Origin: Haliclona indistincta
Lineage: Eukaryota; Porifera; Demospongiae; Haplosclerida; Chalinidae
Direction: 5' to 3'
DNA: 64,000 nt
NCBI GenBank assembly: GCA_964017065.1
Contig: OZ024785.1
Span: 3,429,142 to 3,493,141 of the forward strand
Position numbers and translations under genes: made by a program. Position 1 is the stretch's first letter; the number at the start of each line of letters is the position of its first letter. Under the pieces are notes generated by a model that was given only the letters and a program-made list of their open reading frames with translations, did no database searches and was not told the DNA's origin. Below are positions 46,443 through 58,560 of this stretch, in pieces.

Positions 46443-47399
46443 ATAATGTCAGTGCTGTCACTAACTTGAGCTACTCTAGTAACTGTACCTACACCATCGT
46501 GTGGTGGCTCCCTCCCTACTCACAAGGACTGAAGGTCACAGACTACTATTATGAGCTCAGACTGAATGGCACGATAGTTGAGAGCGGAGTGACGGTCGAT
46601 CCCTGTGTGGTGTTCAACCTCACTACTCTACCAGCTAATGAACCAGGATACAGTGTGTCAGTATGGGCACGTGCCCCTCCTGGGAATGGGACTGTGACCA
46701 ATGCTTCAATAGCAGCTGCTTTAGGTAAGCATTCATACACTGCACTGAACATCCTGTAGTACCAGTAGCTACAGTAGACCCTCACTAATCTGAACAGCCT
46801 TGTACCAGTAGCTACAGTAGACCCTCACTAATCTGAACAGCCTTGTACCAGTAGCTACAGTAGACCCTCACTAATCTGAACAGCCTTGTACCAGTAGCTA
46901 CAGTAGACCCTCACTAATCTGAACAGCCTTGTACCAGTAGCTACAGTAGACCCTCACTAATCTGAACAGCCTTGTATCAGCAGCTACTAGTTATTGTGTT
47001 AGGTTTAAATGTGTTTTTGTCTCATGTCATCATTGGGTTTTTAATTCTCTCTAGCTCCCAATGTGAGTTACACTGCTGATGTTGCTATAGTGTCACAGCA
47101 AGCTGTCCTCATATTGGATGTTAAGGTAAGCCACACCTCACTCCACACTATCCACTAGTTCACTGTGTCCTCAGGTCAACCCATCCTGTCCTCCTTCATA
47201 CCCAACTGGTGCTACCATTTGGTTCTCGTGTGTTTCTGACTTTGTCCCTTCAGTACGACCTGTTTACATTGGTGTCAATGAGTCTACAGTAGAGATTTAT
47301 AGTGACGCCATCGAGACTGTGCATATTGGCTGCAATGCTACTGTGACTATCAGCAATCTATATGGCAAGAATATCAGCGAATCATTTATGATAAGTAAG

Positions 47400-47446
<47 letters not shown>

Positions 47447-49900
47447 CACTACATATTATCTACAGATACCACTGATGTTCAACTATTGGATGCCAAACTT
47501 TCAAAGCATGGAGCAATTAACATAACGATTAAAATAGCCGAAAATTCTAGCCTTCCAGTAAAAATAACCAATTCTATTGGAGAGTTAGTCTATTTTAAGA
47601 CGGCAAACAGATCACTTCAGAAGAGAATGGTTAAATTAACAACCGATATTCTACCCAAAGATCTATACACCATTAGTGTGCCCTTAAACTTCAACAAGTC
47701 GCTTACTGTCAACAAAACTATCAACATAACTCGCTCGGACTATTCTACTCCTTCTGTCACTCTCTCTTCCTCCTCGTCCATTGTTGTTTCAACTACTACA
47801 GCTGTTCCATCTCCAACTAGAACACCTACTCCAACAAATGGTGAGTGAACAACAACTCATGAAACTAGCTACTGGTTTATGATTATTCTCCTCATTCAGA
47901 TACATTGATAGGAATTGTTGTTGCTATAGGTAATTTATAGCAATGTGTGCCTGAGCTCAAGAATTTACAGTTTCCTCTTTTTGTCCTTAGCAGTGATCGC
48001 AATTGTAGTAATAATAATAATAATAATAGCACTGGCTTTGTACGTGAGAAGACATCATTGGTGTGGTGGCTATGGAGTAGAACACCGTTTGCAAAGTAAA
48101 CCACTCGAGGAGTTTAGTAGTATCACTAATGTTGAATATCCAGCTCAGGTGCGATCAAATGTGAGCAATCTCTTTGTTGATGATGTGTACACATAATATA
48201 ACGTGCTTTACTCTTTTTAGGGAAGATCTTCGGAACATTGTATGAACGGAAATACATCTTTAACTCCACGGACATCTCCTACCAGCACCAACGCAGAGGT
48301 AGCATCGACAAACTCTGATGAGACTGCTTCATCTTCAAGAACACTTGGAGCTGAGTCAGATCCTTTTGGGACACCAAACGAAAATACCACTGGACCACCT
48401 ACAGAAGCTGCTCCATCATTGTCATCTGATAGTACAGAGACTGAGGCTAGTGCAACTTCTTCTCCTACACCACTTTGTGTTGCTACGGAGACTACTGGGA
48501 CTGAGTCTACTGATGGTAATGTAACATTACTGACGCCTCCGACCAGTACTGGACCTGCAGGTGTATCTACAGACACTCCAGTGACTCCTTCACCTCCAAA
48601 AGCTATTATGAGTGATGCTGCACTTAATGTGAATGTACCACTGACTACAGTAGCTAAATCGACTGACATGACTGATGGTGGATCACCCATCACTACAGTG
48701 ACTGAGCCTTCAGACCATGACCAGTTTCCTCCTGTGCCTACCACTGGAGCTATCCAAGCAACTGGAGCTGTTCCAAAACCAGTGTTTGTGTCAACAGGCG
48801 GATTAACCATCAAGCCAGGATCACTGTCTACTAAACCATCTTTATTCCCGTCAACAGACCCTACTGAACAGCAAACCACCACCTCTGCTGAAGATGAGGA
48901 ACTTTTGGTACGATACATGCTCAATATAATATTACATGTACCTTCTCCTGTAATTTATAGGCATCAGGAAATATTCCTCCAACTCAGGCTTCCATGTCTG
49001 AGATGGTAGCACCATCATACCAGAGCACAGATGTATCAACAGCAGAGAACAGCACTGTTGGCTCTGATAAAGCACTAATGGGCACGGTATGAAAACAAAG
49101 ATTTATGCTTATGTTGATTGTGATTGTCTTCTTCATAGGACACACCTCCACCAACTGCTCATATTCCATTTGGTTCAAGAGCACTAGCCGCCATGCGTAA
49201 AGTCTCAGCAAGAGTACCGGCGCTGTTTAGTGGTACGACAGAAACAAAACCAGCAGTTCTAGAAACTACAGGAACAGCTTCTGCTAATTCAGATCAGCCG
49301 CTTGTACCGGTAAGTCAGGCACATAATGCTTAGATCAATTATTATTATTTTATTATGTAGGATAAAGAACCTTCATCTTATGGCGCTGTGACAGTAAGTA
49401 ACAGAGCTCTGCTATTACACCATTTGCACTAGACACTTCAAAACCATGCCAGCTAGTCCAGTTCAGTTATGTTCCTTTCAGTTGATAATACCTACACAAG
49501 GCTACCTAATTGATAGTATAATATTTTATTGTTGTGCTTGCATGAATCTTCCAGTTATGCAACAAGCTTGCAAATTTGAATTTAAAAGTATCAGGGGTAC
49601 AAAAATAGTACAAATTTGAATTTGGTCCGTTCACCAAATTTTCTTCCACCAAAATTACCTGCATGATAGATTCATGATAGATTTTGTTAAATTTTCATGG
49701 TGAAGCCAATTTCCATTTAAAAAAAATAATACAAATTTGAATTTTGGTCTGTTTACCAAATGTTTCACACTAAAATGTCCTGCTATACAGTAATTCAACA
49801 CTGATACTTATTGTGGTACTTGTTATCAATTATTTTCTCTCAATAGCCGGATGACAAGGAGCTGTCATACAGAACAGCAGACCAAGAAGAGACTCAATAG
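43243..49900 (+). CDS. R10: divergent receptor with long Ser/Thr/Pro-rich tail
   Basis: Exons 43243-43509, 46443-46724 (FN3: IVWWLPP, YSVSVWA), 47055-47125, 47175-47394, 47466-47840, 47900-47929, 47991-48148, 48221-48907, 48961-49086, 49139-49309, 49361-49393, 49847-49900. Phases agree and about 824 codons are open after an unidentified first exon (candidate 42887). The extracellular part is N-glycosylation-rich and ends in a Ser/Thr/Pro stalk. The transmembrane helix is split over two exons; its IVVIIIIII run is encoded by an (ATA/TAA)n microsatellite. The tail has an acidic Ser/Thr-rich 229-codon exon and ends DKEPSSYGAVT + PDDKELSYRTADQEETQ. Every tail junction is phase 0, unlike the phase-1 array genes. 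It shares no obvious tail with them. Function unknown. Confidence 0.65.
44718..44872. mobile_element. Tc1/mariner (pogo/Tigger-like) MITE in R10 intron 1
   Basis: Left AGTGGAACCCCTCTTAGAGG and right (reverse complement) CAGTGAAGCTCCTCTAAGGC pair imperfectly; TA flanks. Related to 13351-13518. Confidence 0.7.
45799..45990 (-). CDS. Helitron-like fragment (basic, Glu/Arg-rich)
   Basis: A short minus-strand frame with RSETPKKQQLLHDKAATRK and RRREAESPDQRESGRLERQK. This repeating pattern is typical of the N-terminal region of animal Helitron helicase proteins. No Rep or helicase part is nearby, so at most a fragment within R10 intron 1. Assignment rests on resemblance alone. Confidence 0.35.
   Translation of the reverse strand: MVQMTQVRQQQRSETPKKQQLLHDKAATRKRRREAESPDQRESGRLERQKEYQRATGDAGGKQ
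46375..46440. repeat. (TC)n microsatellite forming an R10 polypyrimidine tract
   Basis: About 33 TC units run straight into the AG acceptor of the R10 FN3 exon (exon starts 46443). Confidence 0.95.
46760..46974. repeat. Five tandem copies of a 43-bp unit
   Basis: TACCAGTAGCTACAGTAGAC ... CAGCCTTG repeats five times almost without change just after the FN3 exon of R10. Confidence 0.95.
47400..47442. repeat. (GT)n microsatellite in R10
   Basis: About 20 GT units immediately after the GTAAGC donor of the exon ending at 47394. Confidence 0.9.
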
Positions 49901-50194
49901 GACAACCAATAACACAATACACAGAGTTTGGCTGTTATTTATTATCTTTGGCACACAATCCACATTCTGTAAACAATCCACTTCAGTAATAGTATGTACT
50001 GTACTGGCTTATGTAAACATGAAAACAATGATCCACAACTTAGTTATTTTTGTGAGCTCCTCCTACACTGCACGAACATTCTTAGTCGATAAGGAGCCTG
50101 ATCATGAAATCAACAGTGTCGATTCTTTATGTATGGATGATGTGTTCTGGTAGGTTATGACAAGAGCTAGGCATGTATCTTTGATTGTACACAG
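49901..50194 (+). other. R10-R11 spacer
   Basis: It holds the same conserved block as before R7 and R14 (ARTFLVDKEPDHEINS, LCMDDVFW, GTAGGT donor). About 100 codons are open here and in the 56.4-56.7 kb copy, but R7's copy is broken and the donor phase does not match the next exon. Confidence 0.4.
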
Positions 50195-50196
50195 CT

Positions 50197-51982
50197 ATGG
50201 CTGCAGAGGGTCCAGTGTCAGTGACTACACTTGAAGGACTAAATGCTCAGTTCCACTGTGCTGGTAGTAGTACAGTTCTGGTGTGGGCAGTGGATGGATT
50301 ACCGATTAATGATCAAAGCATTGAGAATAGAGGAATAACTGATGAGATAGCATCATCATCATCAGGCACAGTACAGTCCACTCTCACTGTACCAGCAACA
50401 CTAGTGAACAATGGAACTACTGTACGATGTTTTATCGGTCCATCATTGTTCAATATAGCAGTAGTCGGCATCTCCTCAACTCTCACTATACTGTCAGATA
50501 TTGGTCTAGTTCTTACAGTTTGAGTCATCATTCAGCTCTATGCTGTGGGATCCTTCAGCAACTGCTGGTGTACTCAGTGGTCTCTCCTATATAGTGATAG
50601 TGACTAATATGAACACTAGTGAAGTGATTGTCAGTGACACTACCACCAACACCATCTATCCACTACCTCAGCTTCAGTCATGTCAGTACTACACAGCTAA
50701 TGTGACTGTGTTTTATAAAGACCACTTTGGAGATAGTGTAGTTACTGAACAGAGACTATCTTCAAATGGTGAGTGCATACATGTACAGTTGTGCACAGAC
50801 TCAGCTAATGTGTTCATTATACCATAGAGTACTTCAGGCTACATAATTTGTTCATGACAAAGATAGTTAGACTTAATGAAAACTATAGTGATGTTACATT
50901 CAGTACTAATATACAGGTAAACATTTCTTTAAATTTATGTGTGATTGAGATTGTTATAGGGCAATGTATCATCCTGTCCTGATCAACGGTTGACAGCTGT
51001 GACTTATCCAATAGTCAATATTACAGCTAGAACCATGCATGAAGAAGGGACTATAGCAGCACCTGGAGAGATGACATTTACTGTCACTGTTGAACGAGGC
51101 TGTGAATGTGTGTGTTGTTAAGATTATATTGTTACCATGAACAACATTGCAATTGATCAAACAAGTACCAACTTCTTTAAGTGATAAGTATACCGGTTTA
51201 TGTTTTGATAACAATTATGTAAATTCCAGGTACATTTGCTGTTCAAGACTGTGATGTATCCAGTGATCAGCACACTAGCTCCATACTAGTGGAGTGTACA
51301 TTTGCCATCAATTCAACAACACCAGGGATTGTAGTGATACAAGATGACCAGAGTCAATATACCATCAACAAGACACTGCAGAGACTGCTGCAGAATAGTG
51401 ATAAAGGATCTGTCAACATTACTGGTCTACCAGCAGGAGAGTATAGTGTGAGAGTGTATGACAACAGTCCAGCTACTGACAGCACTAGTGCTGCATATCA
51501 GCATTCTCAGTTAGTACATATTATGGCACTACCTAGTCCTAGTTCAATGAATGTTTTATCAACACACATTCATACTGTTTCCACTCCTGGTAAGGTATTT
51601 ACTCATGTTGCATACACATAGTTGTTGTTGTTCCTACACAGTGACCGAGAATGTCAACAACAACACAATCATTCTAGCTTCCTCCATTACTACTGGACTA
51701 GTGTTGTTACTGCTCTTCACGATATTGATTGTGGTAATCATTACTACTTTAACAATTGTTAGACTAAAGCAACACAGAGGTAAAGTCTTTTTGCACTGTA
51801 AACACGGTTACCAATTCAATGCAGTAGGAGGTGCTGCAGGTGTTATTGATCATGTACCAGTTGATGATAATCCTGCTTACATCACAATGAAGAGGATCAC
51901 CTTGAACAAGAACACTGCTTATGAGACTGTTAATATAAATGAGACTATCAATACTAGTGCAGTTTATGAGACTGTATTGTAA
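50197..51982 (+). pseudogene. R11: copy of R7 with three lesions
   Basis: Exons 50195-50768, 50828-50916, 50960 to about 51178, 51230-51589, 51642-51779, 51840-51982. Lesions relative to R7/R14: a 5-bp deletion at the Ig/FN3 junction (about 50514) giving a frameshift and TGA; a 2-bp deletion plus small insertion near 51110 giving TAA; and loss of the donor after TNF (TTCTTTAAGT instead of TTCAGTAAGT, about 51177). The downstream module, transmembrane and tail exons remain open (ends SAVYETVL). Confidence 0.8.
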
Positions 51983-53060
51983 CACAAATCATTAGAAAAC
52001 TAATTACATTCTGGGTTCTTATGAAAGAGGGCATGCTAAGTTATAGTTCCGTGGAATAATCACATCATCACAATTTTCAAAGCCTGATTGAAGATCTATT
52101 TCTCCATGAATCATCACCTACTTTGCACAATAACAAAGAACCCACTTGTCTCCTTTTGATAGCTCAATCACAGCAGCTAATCACTCCTTGATACAGTAAA
52201 ATACAGTAAACATGTAACTATATCAGATGCTGTCTCATAACCATGCCCAGTAACTGGGAATCAACCTGTACCAGCTGTGAACAATTCTAGTCAGATAACT
52301 TTCTCAAATGTGTTTACTGACTCCCACGCAAATGACACAAGTATGTGCATACTGTCTCCTTTATAGTAGAATCATCAACAACTACAGCAATCTATTATCT
52401 TTCATTCTTTTACTCCTATTGAATACTGTTCGTAATATCAGAAAATCACCATGGTTACCTCCATCACAATAATTATGCACAAGATTTGAGCTGATTTGAG
52501 TAAATCAGTGTAGGTGGTCACAAGAGACCACCTACACTGATTTACTTTTTCAGCCTTCTGTCCTCTCCTTCTCGACCCAAGCCAGTACATCCTGTTCCGG
52601 AATCATTGACTTCAGCTGACTCACTGGATCAACTAATAGTGAGCAGTGTGTGAGTGCACTGTTTGTGAGTGAGTGCATGAGTGTGTTTCCGTGTATGAGT
52701 ACGCGTGTGTCACTGTGTGGGTGTGTTATTGTGTAATGATTAAATTTATCCTTGGAACAGAAGAATGTACCACAATCTGATCCAGCTGAAGAGGTAAAGC
52801 TTTGTGTACTATGCCACTTTGTACATACAATGTTACTCATGTCTATATTCTTGATTTATTGTACTGTATAATAGTATTCCTCTTTTACTCACTTAGAATG
52901 AAGAGTCTTATCTTACTACTATGGGAAAGGAAGTGTCACACTACAAGAAATCTAAGACCCGACAATCTTTTGTTAAATAGAATGAAATACAAGTACAGGA
53001 TTTATTTATTGTTATCAACCAGATATTAACATAGCTCATGATCTATGGTTCATGTAATTT
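51983..53060 (+). other. R11-R12 spacer, near copy of the R7-R8 spacer
   Basis: Almost the same as 35398-36460, including eroded tail exons (KNVPQSDPAEE, DEESYLTTMG form near 52900). It differs by a 21-bp-arm hairpin at 52499-52546. Confidence 0.5.
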
Positions 53061-53081
53061 ACAGTTAGGAAAACAGTTATG

Positions 53082-53129
53082 TTTACTTAGCTCAATACTT
53101 AGGAGGATAAGGGACAAGCCCCTCCTCCT
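53082..53129 (+). promoter_or_regulatory. Conserved 5' flank element of R12
   Basis: Same block as before R8, with ACTTAGG in place of ACGTAGG. Confidence 0.4.
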
Positions 53130-53179
53130 CTGTGTTTGTACATGTATGCATTTGTCTTGAACTCGAGTTGACAGCAGCC

Positions 53180-55179
53180 ATGTATGGGAATAGATGTGCA
53201 ATGATTCTCTGCTTCTTGATCGCGAGTAAAACTACTAGTTCAGCTGCCAGTAAAATGAGTTGTAGAACGCAATATGCATTCATGATCCTTTGTATTCTCT
53301 AGCACTCACAGAGGGTCCAGTGTCAGTGAGTGCACTGGTTGGAGAGATTGCTCTGTTCCACTGTGCTGGTAGTGGTGTTACTGTCCTATGGATGGTGGAT
53401 GGATTATACTCAACTCACATCAGCATATTAGATAGAGGAATCACTCGACACACAATATCATCATCATCAGGCACAGTACAGTCCACTCTCACTGTACCAG
53501 CAACACTAGTGAACAATGGCACTACTGTACAGTGTGTGCTCTATCCTGGTGAGGTGACTAGCAACAATGCTACACTGACTGTTCTTCCTGGTGAGCTGTT
53601 ATGCAAGAGACTTCCACTGCATGTTGTTGTACAGGTATTGGTCCAGTTGTCAATGTGAGATTCACTGATACATTCAGTGCTGTACTGTGGGATCCTCCAG
53701 CAACTGCTGGTGTACTCAGTGGTCTCTCCTATATAGTGATTGTGATGAACAACAACACTGGTCAAGTGATTGTCAGTGACACTACCACCAACACTAACTA
53801 TCCATTGCCTCCACTCCCGTTTTGTCAGTACTACACAGCTAATGTGACAGCATTCTCATCTCAGCATCATAGTGAGAGTGTGGTTACTGGACAAAGACAA
53901 GGAGGTGAGTTGTTTCAGGAGATTTTCTGCTTGCTCATAGCATTTAATTTTCCAGAAATCTATATTTTAACATCAAGTCAAGATATTGATGTTACTCGTA
54001 AAGACAATTCTTCCATCAAGTTGTCAGTTCATCTTAACCTTGAGGTATGACATAACTAATTATCGTAAGTATAATTTATCGTAATGTTATTGTAGGTATT
54101 GGATGGTTTACCTTGTCCTGGTCAGGTGCTAAAATTTCAAACGTATCCACGAGATGACGTGTCTAATATCACTGACCAATCTGAAGTGATTGTTTCTGGG
54201 AGAGGAGATCGTGTATTTCCTATTATTGTTAGCAAAAGCAAAGTCCTATGCACTGTTGCTATCAGTCTTATTGCAAATGATGCTGTTTTTGAAGTTTTGA
54301 ATCTAAATTTCAGTGAGTATTCCGCAGCTATTAGTGTGCTGCACATGCACTGATTCACATTCAGGTACGTTTGATGTCCAAAGCTGTAATATTTACACAT
54401 CTACTGATCAATGCAACAGCACTGTCAGGAATTGCTGTGATAAAGGATGAACACGATCAACCAATTAAAGAAAAGGAATTGAACATCAAACATGGAAACA
54501 ATATGAAATCAGTGAATATTACAGATCTACCAACAGGAAACTACAGTGTGTCTGTGTATGACAATATTGAGGACGATCAACCTGCTTATAACCATCCTGA
54601 GTTTTTGAAAATTGTTGCACATAGTCCAACACCTACTCCATCAACTACTGTTGTTCATACAGGTACAACATGTTGTTGCATTGCTGTAATGCTGTTTATA
54701 TTATTATGATCTCTCTTTTAGAAACAGCTATTGCTGAAAGTTCACTTGTGCATGGTACAGTACACAATAGTTCTTCTCCTGGTCCTACCATGACTATGAC
54801 CATAACACTGAGTATGCTTGTATAGTGATAACATTCCATGCTATTACTGTTTCTCTGTGTACAGATGAAATTTATCCCTCTACTATCACCATAGTTGCTA
54901 TTGTTTGTGGACCAATACTGTTACTTTTGATACTAACTGGGATCATTACTATAGTGTGTGCAGCAGTTACCATGAATAAAAATAAAAACAGAGGTATCAT
55001 AATGTTTTGTTTCAAAATTCAGACTTTTTTCACTAGGTGTTATTGATCATGTACCGGTTGATGATAATCCTGCTTACATCACAATGAAGAGGATCACCTT
55101 GAACAACAACACTGCTTATGAGACTGTTAATATAAATGAGACTCTCAATACTAGTGCAGTTTATGAGACTGTGTTATAA
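53180..55179 (+). pseudogene. R12: copy of R8, broken by a deletion
   Basis: Exons 53180-53249, 53303-53590, 53635-53904, 53956-54044, 54096-54312, 54365-54662, 54722-54811, 54865-54993, 55037-55179. The FN3 exon is intact here (unlike R8). In exon 6 a net 35-bp loss after ACTGATCAA (about 54410) removes the conserved MVECRFAVNS codons and causes a frameshift with TGA soon after. Everything else is open; tail ends SAVYETVL. Confidence 0.75.
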
Positions 55180-55329
55180 GTGACTGTTAACACAAACCAT
55201 TAGAAAACCAATCATGCATGCTTTTGTTGTTCTTCATAAGGCATACTATTATTCAGCAGTAATTGTGCTGCCGAATAATCACATCAACACAGTTTTCAGA
55301 AGATATTTTTTCTAGTAATCAGCACCTAC

Positions 55330-55690
55330 CGTGAAAGAACCAGTTGTTGATACACACTCATCTCCTATTAATAGCTCATTTACCAGAACCAGCTACATTG
55401 TATTGATACAGAGGACCAGTATGCCTGTAGAGTTGCCTGCTTTAGCAGAATCATCAACACAACAACTACAGCAAATGTTTTTACTGATGATGTGCCTAGC
55501 TAGCAGTGCAGTACCTCCAGTAAGTGAACAACCCTACTCCAGCAGCAAACATGATCAAACAGCTTCACAGACACAAACTGCACGTTAAAATCTACATCTG
55601 TGCACTCTGATTGCTTTCTACACACGTTCAAGATGAAGAGTCTTATTGTCACTACTATGAGAAGGGAAGTGCAGTTTAAGAAAGCCAAGA
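55330..55690 (+). other. R12-R13 spacer with tail-exon remnant
   Basis: Copy of the 39.48-39.79 kb block (LPALAESSTQQLQQMF, VSEQPYSSSKHDQTA) with an eroded DEESY-type exon near 55633. Confidence 0.4.
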
Positions 55691-55918
55691 CTCATTGATC
55701 TTTGTAAAAATAGAATAATCATCGACCAGAATGTACCATAATACATGCATGCACAGAATTCATTAGCTCATGATTATGGAAATGCACGAAAAATAACCTG
55801 GAAAACAGTTGTGTTTACATGGGCATGGCTCAATACGTAGGAGGATGCTAGCCCCTCCTTCAAGCTTGCGTGGCATACGGGTTGTACGCTCGTCGTAGTG
55901 TTGGAGTTGACAGCAGCT

Positions 55919-56327
55919 ATGTACACGTTCACGGTGGTTCTCAGCTTCTTGATCGCGATTACAGCTACTAGTTCAGCTGCCAGTAATAGAAGAAGTTATG
56001 AGTGAGATAAGGTTCTGTGATTTCTATTCTCTAGCACTCACAGAGGGTCCAGTGTCAGTGAGTGCACTGGTTGGAGAGAATGCTCTGTTCCACTGTACTG
56101 GTAGTGGTATCACTATAGTATGGCGAGTGGATGGATATTTAGCAAGTGACTCTATCATTGTGGAACGAGGAATCACACTTGATACTCCAATGACATCATC
56201 AGGCACAGTACAGTCCACTCTCACTGTACCAGCAACACTAGTGAACAATGGCACTACTGTAGAATGTAGAGTAGTATCACTCAATGGGTTTGCTATCAGC
56301 AACAATGCTACCCTGACTGTTCTCTGA
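55919..56327 (+). CDS. R13: truncated gene encoding one secreted Ig domain
   Basis: Two exons, 55919-55982 (MYTFTVVLSFLIAITATSSA) and 56035-56327, give 118 open residues: a signal peptide and a complete Ig domain (LFHCTGSG, IVWRVDG, TVECRVVSLNGF) ending NATLTVL-stop. The domain normally continues into LPIPG and a donor; here it runs into TGATACTGATACTGATACTG and then DNA matching the R10 3' end. It therefore appears to be a recombination product between an R9-like 5' end and an R10-like 3' flank, with breakpoint at GATACT repeats. It may make a soluble decoy-like Ig protein or be a pseudogene. Confidence 0.6.
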
Positions 56328-56387
56328 TACTGATACTGATACTGATACTGATACTTATTGTGGTACTTGTTATCATTATTATTTTTC

Positions 56388-56773
56388 TCTCAATAGCCAG
56401 ATGACAAGGAGCTGTCATACAGAACAAAAGAGCAAGAAGAGACTCAATATAGTGAAAATGACAACAAATAACACAATACACAGAATTTGGCTGTTATTTA
56501 TTATCTTAAGCACACAATCCACATTCTGCAAACAATTCACTTCAGTAATAGTATGTACTGTACTGGCTTATGTAAACATGAAAACAATGATCCATAACTT
56601 AGTTATTTCTGTAAGCTCCTCCTACACTGCACGAACGTTCTTAGTCGATAAGGAGTCTGATCATGAAATCAACAGTGATGATTCTTCATGTATGGATGAT
56701 GTGTACAAATACTTATGGTAGGTTATGACATGAGATGATTCTTAGCTAGGCATGTATCTCTGATTGTACACAG
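56388..56773 (+). other. R13-R14 spacer with R10-type last exon
   Basis: After ATAG the sequence encodes PDDKELSYRTKEQEETQ and stays open a little longer, a copy of the R10 terminal exon. The ARTFLVDKESDHEINS block follows, as before R7 and R11. Confidence 0.45.
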
Positions 56774-56775
56774 CT

Positions 56776-58560
56776 ATGGCTACAGAGGGTCCTGTGTCAG
56801 TGACTACACTTGAAGGACTAAATGCTCAGTTCCACTGTGCTGGTAGTGGTACTGTTCTGGTGTGGGAAGTAGATGGATTACCAATTAATGATCTGAGAAT
56901 TCAGAATAGAGGAATAACTGACGATGCAGTATCATCATCAGGCACAGTACAGTCCACTCTCACTGTACCAGCAACACTAGTGAACAATGGCACTACTGTA
57001 CGATGTTTCATTGGTCCATCATTGTTCAATATAGCAGTAGTCGGCAGCTACTCCACTCTCATTATACTGTCAGATATTGGTCCAGTTCTTAATTTGAATT
57101 TCACTCCATCATTCCGCTCTATACTGTGGGATCCTCCAGCAACTGCTGGTGTACTCAATCTCTTGTTCTCTTACAATGTGATAGTGACGAATATGAACAC
57201 TAGTGAAGTGATTGTCAGTGACACTACCAACAACACCATCTATCCACTACCTCCACTCCAGTCATGCCAGTACTACACAGCTAATGTGACTGTGTTTTAT
57301 AAAGACCACTTTGGAGATAGTGTAGTTACTGGACAGAGAATACCAGATGGTGAGTGCATACATGTACAGCTGTTCATAGACACTGTTAATGTGTTCATTA
57401 TACTATAGAGTACTTCAAGCTATATAATTTGATCATGACAAGGATAGTTAGACTTAATGACAACTATAGTGCTGTTACATTCAGTACTAATATAAAGGTA
57501 AACGTTTCTTTAAATTTATGTGTGATTGAGATTGTTATAGGGCAATGAATTATCCTGTCCTGATCAACGGTTGACAGCTGTGACTTATCCAATAGTCAAT
57601 ATCTCAGCTAGAACCATGCATGAAGAAGGGACTATAGTGACACCTGGAGAGATGACATTTACTCTCACTGTTGAACGAGGCTGTGAATGTGTGTGTGTTG
57701 TTAAGATTGTTACCATGAACAACATTACAATTGATCAAACAAGTACCAACTTCAGTAAGTGATAAGTACATTAGGTTTATGTTTTGATAGAAAGTATATA
57801 TTCCAGGTACATTTGATGTTCAAGACTGTAATGTATCCAGTGACCAGCACACTAGCTCCATACTAGTGGAGTGTACATTTGCCATCAATTCAACAGCACC
57901 AGGGATTGTAGTGATACAAGATGACCAGAGTCAATATACCATCAACAAGACACTGCAGAGACTGCTGCAGGATAGTGATAAAGGATCTGTCAACATTACT
58001 GGTCTACCAGCAGGAGAGTATAGTGTGAGAGTGTATGACAACAGTCCAGCTACTGACAGCACTAGTGCTGCATATCAGCATTCTCAGTTAATACACATTA
58101 TGGCACTACCTAGTCCTAGTTCAATGAATGTTTTATCAACACATATTCATACAGTTTCCACTCCTGGTAAGGTACTTTACTCATGTTGTATACACATAGT
58201 TGTTGTTGTTTCTACACAGTGACCGAGAATGTCAACAACAACACAATCATTCTAGCTTCCTCCATTACTACTGGACTACTGTTGTTACTGCTCTTCACGA
58301 TATTGATTGTGGTAATCTTTACTACTTTAACAATTGTCAGACTGAAGCAAACTAGAGGTAAAATCTTTTTACATTGTAAACATGGTTACCAATTCAATGC
58401 AGTAGGAGGTGCTGCAGGTGTTATTGATCATGTTCCAGTTGATGATAATCCTGCTTACATCACAATGAAGAGGATCACCTTGAACAAGAACACTGCTTAT
58501 GAGACTGTTAATATAAATGAGACTATCAATACCAGTGCAGTTTATGAGACTGTGTTATAA
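56776..58560 (+). CDS. R14: receptor with fused Ig-FN3 exon, intact body
   Basis: Exons 56774-57349, 57409-57497, 57541-57754, 57807-58166, 58220-58357, 58418-58560; phases agree, 505 codons from the ATG at 56776. Closest to R7 and R11, and like R7 lacks an evident signal-peptide exon. Ig: QFHCAGSG, VLVWEVDG; FN3: LWDPPATAG. The 60-nt intron 58358-58417 is open and in frame (retained: FLHCKHGYQFNAVGG). Tail: NPAYITM, TAYETV, SAVYETVL. Confidence 0.7.

Noticed and set aside
48217..48924. 235-codon minus-strand frame opposite the R10 tail
   Set aside because: It is the shadow of the Ser/Thr-rich R10 exon, whose plus-strand frame has matching splice sites and phase.
56401..56721. A separate gene with a signal-like MTTNNTIHRIWLLFIIL start before R14 (also 49851-50153 before R11)
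   Set aside because: The frame is broken in the R7 copy, its donor phase does not fit the next exon, and the start overlaps the R10-type terminal exon and its 3' flank.
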